Shown: positions 23,207 through 35,318 of the stretch, one piece after another
Layout: each line of letters opens with the position of its first letter
Position numbering within the stretch: position 1 is the first letter of the stretch
Origin: Avena insularis
Lineage: Eukaryota > Streptophyta > Magnoliopsida > Poales > Poaceae
Direction: 5' to 3'
Assembly: GCA_023614405.1 (NCBI GenBank)
Contig: CM042688.1
Location: 380,109,331 to 380,173,330, forward strand
DNA: 64,000 nucleotides
Notes under the pieces: generated by a model
Seen by the model: only the letters and a program-made list of their open reading frames with translations
Told to the model about the DNA's origin: nothing
The model's database searches: none
Program-made: the position numbers and the translations under genes

Positions 23207-25626
23207 TTTCCTCCCCGTTTCGCGTACCCTTTTGTTTCTTTTCACACCCTTTTCTCGCCAGCACCTCCACTTCTTCATAAATTGGCTGCTTACATACATT
23301 TTCTTCCGAGTGCTCATCGCCGTTTTCCTCCACCTGCTGCACTTCCTCCAGTTCTTCGTATTCGCGCTGCTCTTCCTCTAGTTCTGGCTGAGAAGCCTCA
23401 TTTCCTGCCAGCGGGGTGTGAACAGGGACAATATCATGTGTAACTGGGTTTTTGCACAACCTCTTGATATGGACAAATCCGCCACAACGTTAGCATTTCC
23501 TTTTCCTAGCTCCCAGACTTGAACCTTTATCGGTGGAGGCTTCGATTCTTAGCTTTCTAGGCCACCCAGGTGGCCTCCTAAGAACTGGTGGTTGAAGTTT
23601 GAACCCTGGATCGACAATCTCCCAATCATTTTCATCGGCCATAGGTGGTATGTTTTCTACATATGTTGCAGCAAACTTGTCCACGGAGAAATAGTTGTTG
23701 ACATAGTTCTCTATTTCAACTCCACTACCTCTAAGGTTTAAGATGAAGTAAATTGCATGGTGACATGGCAGACCAGTAATCTGCCATGGCCTGCATGAAC
23801 AAGTCTTGTTTCCAATGTCTACAGTGTACCTCTTTTCACTTCCATGCTTGTATTCTGCATAAACCTCAGCCAATGTTCTGGAACTTCTGTCCATCCTCAT
23901 CTTTATCGTTCTCATTGCCCTGGTTCTTGCATTCAGTAACATAATCACCTTTGGAACTATTTTATGGCCTAAAAATTTTCTTGCACAAATTATCTGCCTT
24001 AAATATATCTTCACCATTATGCACTGTCTTATTGCATCCAACAAAATAACAATTCCAAGTGTCTTGATGCCCGAAATCTTATGATTGAAACTCTCTGCCA
24101 AATTATTGCAAACAAAATCCACCTTGCTTAACTCACCAAACTTGCTTCTGGCCCATAGCTTGGTGTGATGTTCTTCAAGGTATTTTTTTCACCTTTGGCA
24201 CTACATACATGTTCTGCAAGTAAGTAGGATGCGTGCTTGGGGTGTATGTGTATGTTGATCGCCACAAGTCCTCTTCAAAGATCTTTCTTTTGAACTTCTT
24301 TGTGAAGTTAGTAGCGAGGTGCCACATGCATTCCCTATGCTCAACCCCAGGAAAGACAGCATCAACAGCATTCTCATGACCCTCGCATGCACCAGTGTGT
24401 ATCACCAAGCCTTCAGGGTGACCAATTACTGCCTGTAGTCTCTGCATGAACCATGTCCAACTTTCATTTGGTTCACCCTCAAGAACAGCATAAGCTACGG
24501 GTAGAAGCCAATTATGCGCGTCCAGAAGCACAAGCAGAAGCAACATGTCCCCTGAACTTCCCTATTAAAGAAGTTGTTCCTATTGCCAAGTATGGCCTGT
24601 AGCCGGCTAGGAACCCCTTCAAGCATGCCTTCAGGCAGACAAAAACATCTCCTGAAGCACATATTATCTTCCTTCTTATACCTAACCCCCCTCGAGACCT
24701 TTTCTCTTCCTTTCACAACATCGTAATCGATGTCAACAACACTACCAGGTGATGTTTTCTCTACCTCAGCTTTGAAACTATACAACATATGAAAACTGTC
24801 ATTCCACTTTCCTTGAATGAAGTCTAGAGCCATGTCCTTCCCATCAAAGACTCTGTGGTAAGGAATCAGAACGTTAAACTTTTTGCTAATCGTTGCTCTG
24901 AGTTCAGCAGGTCCAATGTTATGATCCTGCCTCACCCAGTCAAGTACAGTAGCAACAATCCAATTGGTAGTCGCCGGTCTAATTTTATCACTTAAATAAG
25001 TATTAGGGCAGTTGTGTTTCTTCGTGTTTACTTTGATCTACATTCGATAAAAATCCAAATAATTCACAGCTAGTTATCAGCAGAATAAATATGAGAAAGA
25101 CTGAAACTAAATGTAGCTATTACAACCTGAAATGGGTGTCCACCCCGCATTGGAGATGCATGTAATCTCCATTTACACACATTACTTTCCCTATAGTGCA
25201 CCATAAATATCTTTTGGTCGCTCTTTTCAATGATAAATTCGAACCCAACTCTGATTGCATAGGTTGCAACTGCATATCTACAGTCCTCCACATTCTCAAA
25301 GATGGTCCCCTCATCAATTGTAGGATTGTCCCTGTCAAAGTGTATCACTAGCCTGTCCTCGTCTTCGTCGTCGTATCTACATCCCATTTCCACATCTTCA
25401 CATTCCTCTTCCTCATCAGTCCATAGTTAGGCTCAAAGTTCGAATCAACCAAATATTCCCTACTCTCCATCCTATCAGGGTTAGCAGCCACATCTGGATA
25501 TGCTTTCTCATCATCATCCGCACCGCCACACATTTCAGTGCCTTCATGCTCGCTTGACAAAGCATCATGCTCAAGGACAAGATGTACAGACGTCCTGTAG
25601 TTACCAACACATATCCTTGCCATCAC
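23154..25626 (-). pseudogene. Mutator-like (MULE/MuDR) transposase pseudogene
   Basis: Minus strand, N to C terminus. An acidic leader (25626-25350) is followed by a MuDR N-terminal-type domain (RYAVATYAIRVGFEFIIEK, CKWRLHAS). A likely intron starts at about 25118, and the next exon reads TNWIVATVLDWVRQDHNIGP. The MULE core reads NWLLPVAYAVLEGEPNESW, then GVEHRECMWHLATNF. A SWIM zinc finger follows (CSCRPWQITGLPCHH), then a CX2CX4HX4C knuckle (23495-23454) and a Glu-rich tail. Frames change near 25400, 24540 and 24150. An in-frame TAA (23490-23492) lies between the first two knuckle cysteines. At 24391-24393 the position usually holding a catalytic Asp reads Gly (VIHTGACEG). The gene is therefore dead. 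I could not identify terminal inverted repeats or a 9-bp target duplication. Confidence 0.85.
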
Positions 25627-26534
25627 AACAGGTCTAGAAACGCTAATTGGGGTATGCAGAAAAGGAATCGCAGTTCTTACCCTTCAATGTGGATGCACGA
25701 CACCTTCTCCGGGATCCATACCTCCAAATCTCCGCACCCCGCTTCCTCTTCACCTGTTTCGTTATCCTCTGTGCTCTCTAGACTTGAAGGAGATTCTGTG
25801 CTCTCTAGCCGCGCGGGACCCATCTCCGTGTTCTCAAGCCTCGCAGGATCCATCTCCGAGCGTGATCCGGATCACTAGCGTCGTTGGGCGCCTAACCCAA
25901 CGGCCGACTCTCGGTTTTTGTTTCCAAACGCGCCTGGGCGATGGACGGCGACAAGGAGACAGGGCATGGAGGGGAGGGGAGGGGACGTGAGGGGATGGCA
26001 GGGAGGGGAGGGCGGGAGAATGACGGCCCAAGGGGACAACGAGAGCGGTTCACGACTGAGTGGAGTGGCGGTGGCAGGAGCAGAGGAGCGGAGCAGAGCA
26101 GAGCTAGTTGCAACAAAACATGGAAAATTGCACAATAATGTGTTGGTGGGTGGCACCAGCCCTCGAACCTGGGACGCGCGCCATCGAAGGTGGAGGAGGC
26201 GTGCTCTCCAGTCAGAAAACATGCCACCTGTTAGCACACTATGCACAGTAGCACTTCACGGAATTTTTTAGGAGGCCCCACATGTCAGTCTGTTTGATCA
26301 AAACATGCATGCAGTGCATGGCTGGTTCACGCGCTAGTTCCGAAAAAAAATCCCGCTGATCCAAACTTGAAGTGGCAGTTCTGCTTCTTCTCCCTCGTCT
26401 CCTCGTCTCCTCGTAGTGGTAGTTCCACTTCGTCTCCCTTGTCTGTTTTCCTCTTCTTCTTCTCCTCACAGTGGTAGTTCTTCTTTCTTCCTCGATCAAA
26501 ACATTCCCGCACATAAGCCATCGCCAGTAGCCAG
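25627..26534. other. Region between the transposase and F-box pseudogenes; no gene recognised
   Basis: 25627-25880 reads as upstream or leader sequence of the transposase. 25880-26110 is GC-rich and purine-biased, with short unsupported ORFs on both strands. 26151-26227 is one copy of a 77-bp direct repeat (see below). 26380-26480 is rich in CTCGTCTCC and CTTCTTC runs. Confidence 0.5.
26151..26227 (+). repeat. 77-bp direct repeat, copy A, left of the F-box pseudogene
   Basis: Shares CCCTCGAACCTGGGA, CGCCATCGAAGGTGGAGGAG and CCAGTCAGAAAACATGCCAC with copy B at 27982-28059, same orientation. Together they flank the F-box pseudogene. Confidence 0.85.
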
Positions 26535-27737
26535 ATGAAGAGGAACTGGTCTGATCTCCTGGCCAACCCACTTTGCAAGATCACCGACTACTTGTTGGAG
26601 AAAGAGGAGTAAGTTGACACCTATGCTCCTTGTCAGGAAGTCTGCACCGATTGGCGCCGCACTTTAAAGGTGCCCGAATTCCATCTCAACAACTTCCAGA
26701 CATTGGCGACTTCACCTTCCTCAACCTCCCCACTGGTTGTTGCTTCAGGACGAATCTAATGGACGTCCATCACAGGTTCACATTCACATCCGATATATAT
26801 ATATATATAACATTCATTTATTGGTATTTTCCATTGTAACATCTTAGTGCTAACTGATGCCCTCTTCTTCCAAAAGATTCTACTTCGTCATTGTTTCTCG
26901 TGGCGTCATCGTGCATGCTTAGAGGGTGGAGCCGTACTAGATTCTTCTTCTGAACCGAATCACTCATAAGTCTAACACCGAGTTTCAAGCACACATACCA
27001 TCTGATCTTCTGCAATTTGTCGTCGCGACGAAGTCCCCGACGATGGTGTTCGTTTGCACTGTTTATCCAGATCATATTGCATGGGCCAATGAGAGCACCC
27101 CAACAGGGCAAATCAATGAATCATTTGGAGAAGGATTGTATTCACCACCTCCTGATACGCTTCTAGAATACATGACGGCATTCCGAGGGGAAGTATATGC
27201 ATTACTTGAGAATGAAGACATCTTGTCGACCAACATCCAGTTAGAGCAACGCACGAGCACTGTCACGATGGCCAAAATAATTTCAGCCCCAGTCTTTAAA
27301 CAGGTACGCGGAACCTACAATTTTTACCTTGTGAAGTCAGATGGTGATCTGCTTGTTGTGTTGAACGGGGATTTCGCCAAAGGGCAACCGATGTTGTACC
27401 GGTGGACACGAAGAACCGCTCTCTCGAGGCCGTCAGTGACATTGGAAGTCATGCCCTCTTCGTTGATTACAATCGGTCTATCTCCATTGACACCAGGTTA
27501 CACCCCACAGTCAAACCCGGTTGCATATACTACATGAATTATATCAGACTGTACGATCATGAGGTTCAAGCCTGGGAAGAGGAACCAACAATGGTAATGT
27601 ATGGCTTAAGTCTGGAACATACACCGATGTCTTACCCTCTAGACGAGATACTGGCAGCACATTGCAGACGGAGAGAGTTCTCTAAACATGTGTTGCAGCA
27701 CCCGGGAGCCGACGATGATGAAAAATATAGGGGATAA
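26535..27737 (+). pseudogene. F-box / DUF295 (KIB1-4 beta-propeller) protein pseudogene
   Basis: An F-box protein of this grass family would recruit substrates to an SCF ubiquitin ligase through its F-box and hold a C-terminal DUF295 propeller. ATG at 26535 gives MKRNWSDLLANPLCKITDYL, an F-box-like start; TAA at 26610 interrupts it, and the frame continues to CTDWRRTLKVPEFH. Another frame gives FLNLPTGCCFRTNLMDVHHR. After a degenerate stretch holding a TA microsatellite (about 26793-26808), the 27043-27400 frame reads VYALLENEDILSTNIQLEQ and SDGDLLVVLNGDFAKGQPML. A one-base loss near 27400 shifts to VDTKNRSLEAVSDIG, FVDYNRSISIDT and CIYYMNYIRLYDHEVQ, with a stop at 27735. Multiple stops and shifts make it a pseudogene. 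Confidence 0.75.
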
Positions 27738-27981
27738 TGAATCCTATATTCATCCTAGGTTATTTGCTAGCATTTTCATGTATATTTTTCAAAGTAGAAA
27801 TTTGTACTGTATTTATATTATTTCGATCAGTAGTATGCGTATTACCTTTCAGACAAAATTGTAATGTATTTCATTTTAGTACTTTCCAAATTCAAAGTAT
27901 TTATTTTTAGTAGACTCTTTCAGAATTCTCTGTGTTTGACAGCCGGAGCCGATGGCGGGCATCAGCTTAGCGCTGGAGCCG

Positions 27982-28059
27982 GCAGCACTAGCCCTCGAAC
28001 CTGGGATGCACGCCATCGAAGGTGGAGGAGGCGGGCCCGCCAGTCAGAAAACATGCCAC
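27982..28059 (+). repeat. 77-bp direct repeat, copy B, right of the F-box pseudogene
   Basis: Matches copy A (26151-26227) over almost its whole length with a handful of substitutions. Immediately to its left, 27938-27977 (GACAGCCGGAGCC ... CATCAGCTTAGCGCTGGA) is itself repeated at 41326-41364, beyond the nested chromovirus. Confidence 0.85.
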
Positions 28060-28824
28060 GTCGGCATGTCCTGTTTCTGATGCCCTTTAAAAAAAGAAAA
28101 CATGCGACATCGTCATCCCCTTTTTCTGATGGTGTTGCTACAATCGACGGTACGTGGTGGCATAGAAATGATATCATATAAACATAAGGACATAGTCGTC
28201 AACATTTCTAAAATGAAACCCGGTCTCCTACCTGCCCTGGTACATTGCCCGATGAGGTGGATAGCCACGACCGATCTTTTTAATATGTTCGCACTCTTAT
28301 GCTGAGAAGGGAAATAAAGATTGAGCGGTTAATGCAACGAGTGTCAAATTATTACCCTCTAAGGAAATGGGAGATGGTTATTTTCATGCGTGCCCGTAGT
28401 CCAAACCTACTATCAGTCTTTCACTCCCCTTCTCCGACAAACCAGAGTTCACCTTGCGCAGCTCCTACCTGCCGCACCACCTAGGGTAACATGGCCCCGC
28501 CTAAGTAGCGGCCGCGACAGCCGCCAAAACTAGGGTATTTAGCCCCTCTAAGGCAGGCCATGAAGCTCTACTTCAAGGCCGGATTCCCATTGCCCTGCCA
28601 GGCGGATGATTTCGTCGAATGTGCCGAATCGGCCGCGACAAGTAGGGCTAAGAGAGCGATGTGGAAAAATAACGTGGTGGCATTATAGCATGCTCTAGGC
28701 AGTGGAAACAAGGTATGTATCAAATCGTTCACGAGAGCATGCCGCCGAGGGTACACACCCTCGAACAGGCAGCGCCAAGGTCTAGGAACTCTCGCGTCCA
28801 TGCTTCGGTGCGGGCTAGCTTACC
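28060..28824 (+). pseudogene. Possible small gene fragment (28491-28690) in otherwise unassigned sequence
   Basis: ATG at 28491 opens MAPPK, then a TAG, then RPRQPPKLGYLAPLRQAM and LYFKAGFPLPCQADDF, ending at a stop near 28688. The reading frame has protein-like composition, but I cannot name a family and the TAG interrupts it. The rest of the region, including 28060-28490, holds no recognisable gene. The chromovirus inserted at 28824/28825. Confidence 0.22.
28820..28824 (+). other. Probable target-site duplication of the chromovirus, left
   Basis: TTACC before the left LTR pairs with TTAGC at 41205-41209 after the right LTR, four of five bases matching. This is the expected length for Ty3/gypsy. 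Confidence 0.6.
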
Positions 28825-31800
28825 TGTCAACATCCGGATTTTTAATCCTAGATGCCAGTTATGCCATACATCGCAATCCCAGGATTACCATTTTTGCGAG
28901 ACATAACAGATTGGATACCACAATACATCATCCATTACAAAACAAAATAAGTTCTTACACAAATAAAGGATCTCATGATCCAGTCTTAGTACAAACAAGT
29001 AGCAAAATAAATAGCGTAGTGGTGGGCTCCATCTTCAGTGTCACAGGTAATGCTGACGATGGGAGATGATCCTAGTTGTCATAGCCGTCCTGATGTCCTC
29101 CTTCAGGGTAGTCCTCCTCATAGTCTGGCCACGGGAATAGCTAGGGTCAAAGCCATGAGTACTCTTTAAGTACTCGCAAACTATCACTAACAAGTAAAGT
29201 GGTTCTAGTAGGAATGCTAACTCTAAGTTTATTTGTAAAGTTAAGTTTGAAACCTAAGCTGAGTTCAGAAACAAAGAAAGATAAAATAAAGTTCTAAATC
29301 ACCTAAGTGGGAACTTAGTTGTCATAGTCACAACCATGTTATGGTCAAGTCATGTCACAATTCATTTCCTAAGTCATTTTGAAAACATCTAACAACGGGA
29401 CAGTATGTCCACTCCAACTGTCCATAACCGCGGACGGGGCTATTCAAATAGTTTGACACTCTGCAGAGGTGGTACACTTTCACCACAAAATTCGATACAT
29501 CTGTCAGGGATAACTCTGAATCATCATACTTAGTATGCAGATAATCAAACATAACCTTTCCTTTACACACTCTAGTATAAGCACCTCTCCTATGAGCTTT
29601 GCCTCCTAGCCATGGCCATCTGCCATCCTGGGCACTGCATAGGTGGACAACATTGAGAGGTAGCCTCAGCTCAAACCTCTCCAGCGAGGGAACTAATACT
29701 AATACATATAAACTTCCGGTTAAGCCTTACCCAATTCAGGTATTGTGGTTGTACGGTAAAATTGGAATGGTATCGCATCCGAACCCAACCATCAGTTTTC
29801 ATAAAAGGGCTAAGGCTCATGCCTCAATATTTTCATCATCATAAACCAGTTGTGTTTCTCAACACATGTCAAAACATCTCAATATAATATCTCATCATTC
29901 CAAGGTTTTCACAAGTCATTTTCACCAAGTATTCCCATCTAGAGTGATTAAGTATTTGGTTTAGCTCTAAGCTACTGAGTTAAGAGTGTTCACTAATGTG
30001 GGATGCTAATCTCAATCTCGTGCCATAGGATGACATCTAATTCTAACTAGATAGGTCAAGTTTTATACTCTTTATGCTATCTATAAACAAAGTAATGAAC
30101 TTTGGTAAAGTAAAAGAAGGTAAAGCTTGTAAATAAAACATGGAGTAGCTATAAGTCAAAAGGTATAACCAAGCATGCCTAATGCATCTTGCTTAGGTTA
30201 TCTAGCTTGCATTGTTAATGATGGCTTGCCTTGGTTGGTGCAGTGGTTGAAATTCTCCTCGTCTTCTTCGAGGTAGAACTCCTCCTCCTCATAGACTTGA
30301 GTGGTACTATCGTCTATAAATACATACGGGAATACACAACCACCAAACAATACTTAACTAGTCTATTTAGCACACTAAGGCACACACTTGATGATCTAGT
30401 ATCATCACTTTCATCACAAGATTTAAAGAACTAGTTTCCTTTATTTTATTTAAGAAAAGTAATTTCTACTCATTGAAATTAACTAAGATTTAATATTCTC
30501 CAATTAAAATATGGGATCATGTGGACACATGTCATCACCACATATTCTAATACATGGGAATGTTATTTAAATGTTGGATGACATTTTACTAAGTTTAAGT
30601 TCAATATTTAAATGATTTAAAGTGACTAGAAATGCCTATATAGCATTATTTTGGTACTAGTCCAAAGCCACTGGATGCAAACCTTAATATTATTACATAT
30701 TCAGATAGGTATATTCAAATGTGATTTTTGAGAGTTGGAATCAACTCAAAAGCTATTATGGTTGATTTTTGAGAAATGTTTGAATGTGAAAAAGCCTCTG
30801 TCTTGTTTTTTTCTAGGAGAGATCTATAACTCTAATTGATTTAAATCCAACGGGCTTGGATATACATTTTCATTATGTTTCCAACAAAATTTGAATCATT
30901 CAATTTGGATTTGTAAAACTCCCTGAAATGATTTTTGAACTAAAGGACAGAAACTAGATTTAGTTAAAATAGAAAATCCTAAGTTTGAATTACAGGGCTA
31001 GCGTGGGAAAGAACCGCGCAGCGCCCGGGATGGCTTAAGTGAGGACCCCACCTGTTAGTGGGACAGGGGCTGCCGAACTGGTATGGGAGGATGGTCGCTG
31101 TAGGATTAGATCCTGGATCAACGGCTCACATCCATCATCCTCATCGGAACAGTGTAGGATGGGGAGGAACCCTAGCATGGTCAGTGAGGGTCTGGAGAGG
31201 CTTAGCGGGGCTCCGGCAAGGGTCGGTGAGGCGGGCAACTGGATGAGTCATGGACAGCGGTTCTCCTGGTACTGGCGGCGTCCCGGGAGATGGCCTGGAT
31301 GAGTGGCGCCCTTCTCCTCCTTCCGCGGCAGCCTCTGGCGAAATTGGGGCACTACTGGCAGTGGCTTGCTCTGGTGGGGCTCTGCGAGGTCTCTAAGGTG
31401 GAGTGGAGGGGGATGATATGAAGAATTGGTGCCGGGGGGCTTCCTTATATCGGCTCGGCGAGGCGGCAGAGAGGCATGGGTAGAGCTCGATGGGGGCGGC
31501 GACACAGGGCACTAGAGGCGTGGCTCGGGGTCTAGGACGGTGGGTGGTTCCCTGGCAGTCGTCACGGAGGTGCGCATGCAGTGCCAGGTGGTCGGGAGAA
31601 GCGAGCGCTGCTACGTGCATGCTGCCTCGGTCGACGGCGAGTTTCGCGGTGGTCGGCGGCTACGGGGCACGGTTGAGGGAATGGGCATGTCCGTTAGCCT
31701 CCTGGGATACTGGTGAACGTGTAGGCGGGCAGCGGGAGCGAGGCAAGGTCGGGTTGTGCGGGGACAACGCGTGAACTGTGGGTCGTGTCGGCATGGCAGA

Positions 31801-32705
31801 CACAGGCCGAGCGCGGCGGTCCTGGATCCTCCTCTCTATGTCTTCAATATGGGGCTGGCCTGGAGGGGGAAGTGGAGCACGGGCGACGCGCTAGACAAGG
31901 TGGACGAGGCTAGTGGTGCTAGGGGCGCCCTTTCGATGGTGGGGGTGCTCAAATGGGCTCGGTGATGGTGGCCATGACCATTTGATCAAGTGCGCAGTGG
32001 GTGGCCGGGCTAGCAAAGGGTAGGGCATGTACTAGGGGTGTTGTGGTTGCAAAATGAGAGACCACATTAGCCAGAACACTGCTCACAATAGTGTTTGTGA
32101 TTTTTTTCTGATTTGTGCACACAAGGAGTTTGACAAAATGGCCAAAAGAAATAAACTTAGAATTTTTTGAATGATCTCCACTGTTGCTTGGTAGTGTGTG
32201 GTTGTTGGGGATTGTCAACTTGAATTCATTTGCATGGTTTTTGAAAAAGTGGGATCTAGACATATAAAATTGATTCCATATTCAATTGCCATTTTAAATT
32301 AGGGTTTAAATGTTTTTGCAAGATCACAAGGTGGGCCTTGGTACATCTTTACTTGCACTATCAAGGGGTACAAAAGATCCATGATTGTTTCTGTTTGAAT
32401 TTGAGTGCTAGGAACACCCAAAGTGACCTAGTTGCTTAAAATGGCAAAAGTGACCATTTCCATTTATTAATTCTATTTGATTTCTTTTTCTTTGGATTTT
32501 GCTTGGGAATGATCTAGATGATGTGGAATTCATCTTAGAATCATTTTACAACCATTAAAACAAACAATCATGGCAATTCAAAACAATTCCATATTAATGC
32601 AACACACATATGCATGCTTAATTGTTTTAATAATAAAAAGTTTTTTAACCCTAAATTGGGTTCTTTGGATCTTGATATATTGGATTAAAGTTTTGGGATG
32701 TTACA
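28825..32705 (-). repeat. 3' LTR of the chromovirus (left copy)
   Basis: On + it runs from TGTCAACATCCGG to GGGATGTTACA; read on minus it starts TGTAACATCCC. It is 3,881 bp, without recognisable coding domains; ORFs inside it are not supported. It matches 37273-41204 along its whole length with scattered substitutions and small indels. Confidence 0.93.
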
Positions 32706-32719
32706 AACCTTCCCCCCTT
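32706..32719 (-). other. Polypurine tract of the chromovirus
   Basis: The minus strand reads AAGGGGGGAAGGTT directly before the 3' LTR start TGTAACATCCC, a classical plus-strand primer. Confidence 0.85.
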
Positions 32720-34320
32720 AAACAAAATCTCGTCCCAAGATTTAAGAAAGAAAAGTAGGAACTAAAGAGATCTAGGAACTTAGTCCTAATGTAATCTTCT
32801 CGCTCCCAAGTGGCTTCTTCTTCGGTATGGTTGCTCCATTGGATCTTGAGAAATTTGATAATCCGGGTCCTGGTGGTTCTGTAGGCTTCCTCCAAGATAC
32901 GGATGGACACTTCATGATACGTCAGATCCTTGTTGATATCAACGGCTCGGTGATCGATGTTCTTGAAAACTTCGGTCTTCTCCGGTACTTCTAGGCATTT
33001 GCGAAGTAACGAGATATGGAACACATTGTGGATGGCAGACATCTCCTCAGGAAGTTCCAGTTGATACAATACTTCTCCTCAGCGATTCAGAATCTTGAAG
33101 GGTCCAATATATCTGGGGGCTAACTTTCCTTTCAGACTAAAACGTTGTGTTCCCTTCAATGGCGAAACCTTGAGATACACAAAATGTCTGACATTGAAAG
33201 TCAGGTCTCTCCTTCTCTTGTCAGCATAACTCGTCTGTCTAGATTGCGTGGTCTTAAGGTGCTCACGGACTTTGTGAACCTTCTCTTCGGCTTCTCGTAG
33301 GATGTTGGGTCTGAAAATCTGACTCTCTCCTACTTGCGATCAATTCAAAGGGGTACGGCACTTTCTTCCATATAAGAACTCAAATGGGGCCATTTGCAAA
33401 CTAGCTTGGTAACCGTTGTTGTATGAGAATTCTACGAAAGGCAGGCAATCTTCCCATTTTTATCCATACTCTAACACACAAGCTCTCAACATATCCTCTA
33501 GGATTTCGTTGACTCTCTCAGTCTGTCCATCGGTTTGCGGGTGATAAGCTGTGCTAAAATTCAACTTGGTTCCTAATCCTTCTTGGATTTTCTGCCAAAA
33601 TCTCGAGGTAAATTGGGTTCCTCGATTCGATACTATGGTCTTGGGGGTTCCATGCAAACTAACGATTCTAGCAATGTACAACTCTGCTAGCTTCGAACTC
33701 TGGTAGGTTATCTTGACGGGTATAAAATGAGCTACCTTGGACAGTCTATCAACAATGACCCATATTGAGTCATTTCCCCTACTAGAAGTAGGCAAACCGG
33801 TGATAAAGTCCATTCTGACGGAATCCCATTTGCATTACGGAATCTGCAATGGTTGCAACAGTCCTGCGGGTCTCTGATGTTCCGCTTTGACTCTCTGACA
33901 GATATCACACTTGGCGATGTAGCTTCCGATTTCCCTCTTCATCTTGTGCCACCAAAATTGCTCCTTCAAATCCTGATACATCTTTGTTCCTCCAGGGTGG
34001 ATAGAATAAAGAGTATCATGAGCTTCTTGCATGATAACTTTCTTCAGCTCTGAATCTACTGGCACACAGATACGTCCTTTGTACCACAAAACTACTTCGT
34101 ATTCGGTGAATCCAGGTACCTTTCCCGTACCAATACGTCGCTTGATTCCGTCGATACTTGCATTTCCCTTCTGTGCTTCCTTGATTTGGCTAATCAAAGT
34201 GGGTTGATGTTCAATGCTAGCTAAAAATCCTTTGCTAACTAGCTCACTCCTAAACTGCTCCAACTCTTCATTCAAACTTGGTTGCTTCTCCTTGATCATG
34301 GTGTCTAACCTACACGGCAA
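32713..34320 (-). pseudogene. Integrase with chromodomain-like C-terminus (chromovirus pol)
   Basis: Minus strand. The zinc-binding domain is in the 34320-33835 frame (HDTLYSIHPGGTKMY ... CDICQRVKAEHQRPAG). The core in 33813-33460 reads MDFITGLPTSSRGND, VIVDRLSKVAHF, SNRGTQFTSRF and HPQTDGQTERVNE. The second catalytic Asp, normally in SDRGTQF, reads Asn (AAT, 33625-33627). Downstream, LAPRYIGPFKIL is the GPY/F-like segment, and YHEVSIRILEEAY, WSNHTEEEATWERED form a chromodomain-like C-terminus that would target insertion to heterochromatin. Frames are separated by stops near 33834, 33350 and 33080. An integrase with D to N in the catalytic triad should be inactive. Confidence 0.87.
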
Positions 34321-35318
34321 TCTTCTAAGGGCATCCTTGATTAACTCTATTCATATCCTTTTCCTCATATTCAGTTCCTTCTGAGTGAAAATATACTTCA
34401 AGCTCTTGTGATCTGAGAAAATCTCACAGCGATTACCCATAAGATAATGACTCCATGTCTTCAAGGCTAAAACTATGGCTGCTAACTCAAGATCATAGGT
34501 AGGATAGTTTTGCTCATGCTGCTTCAGTTGTCGAGACAGATATGCGATGACTTTGCCTTCTTGCATCAATACACATCCGAGACCAACCTTGGATGCATCA
34601 CAATACACATCAAATGACTTCTTGATATCTGGCATGATCAATATTGGGACCAGAATCAATCTCTTTTTGATCTCTTGGAAACTTGCTTCACATTTGTCAG
34701 TCTATCCAAACTTCTTGTCCTTCTTCAACAATTGGGTCATTGGTCTTGCGATGCTCGAAAATCCTTCTACGAACTTGCGGTAATATCCCGCTAATCGGAG
34801 AAATGCACGGACTTGGGTTTGAGTGGTTGGGGCTTCCCATTCTTCACATCTTTGATCTTGGCAGGATCAACAGTGACTCCTCCTACAGACACAATATGTC
34901 CGATGAATCCTACTTCTTTCAGCCAAAACTCACATTTGCTGAACTTGGCATACAACTGATGCTCTCTAAGGGTTTCAAGAATGATTCTCAAATGTTGCTC
35001 ATGATCTTCTTCTGACTTGGAGTAGATAAGGATACCATCGATAAACACAACGACAAACTTATCTAGAAAATTCATAAAGATCTTATTCATGAGATTCATG
35101 AAATAAGCAGGGGCATTGGTTAATCCAAAAGACATGACCGTATACTCATATAATCCATATCTCGTGGTAAAGGCGGTCTTTGGAATATCCGTTGCACAAA
35201 TCTTAAGTTGGTGATAACCAGTCCTAAGATCAAATAGATCCTCTATCTTTGGCAAGGGGTACTTGTTCTTGATGGTGACGTCATTCAACTTCCTGTAATT
35301 TGTGCACAAAAGGTTGCC
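34321..35318 (-). pseudogene. Reverse transcriptase and RNase H (chromovirus pol), catalytic Asp lost
   Basis: Minus strand. RT runs from [19 protein letters not shown] through [19 protein letters not shown] to [20 protein letters not shown]. The catalytic box is normally F-I-D-D; the second Asp codon is GGT (35034-35036), giving Gly. Just downstream of PKIEDLFD, about 11 residues common in this family are missing, so the frame jumps straight to LRTGYHQLK, a small in-frame deletion. RNase H follows (34659-34351) with [20 protein letters not shown] and [19 protein letters not shown] between RT and RNase H sits where Trp is usual ([14 protein letters not shown]). Confidence 0.88.

Noticed and set aside
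26151..26227. tRNA-derived SINE, from the B-box-like CCCAGGTTCGAGGG on minus
   Set aside because: No A box at the right distance, no poly-A tail or target duplication. Kept only as a direct repeat.
25918..26246. Overlapping ORFs on both strands in the GC-rich stretch
   Set aside because: They are open because of purine-rich low-complexity sequence (GGGGAGGGG runs), with no domain or conserved motif.
31039..31965. ORFs inside the left chromovirus LTR, and their copies at 39701-40462
   Set aside because: They lie in LTR sequence, are not conserved in length between the two LTR copies, and show no domain.
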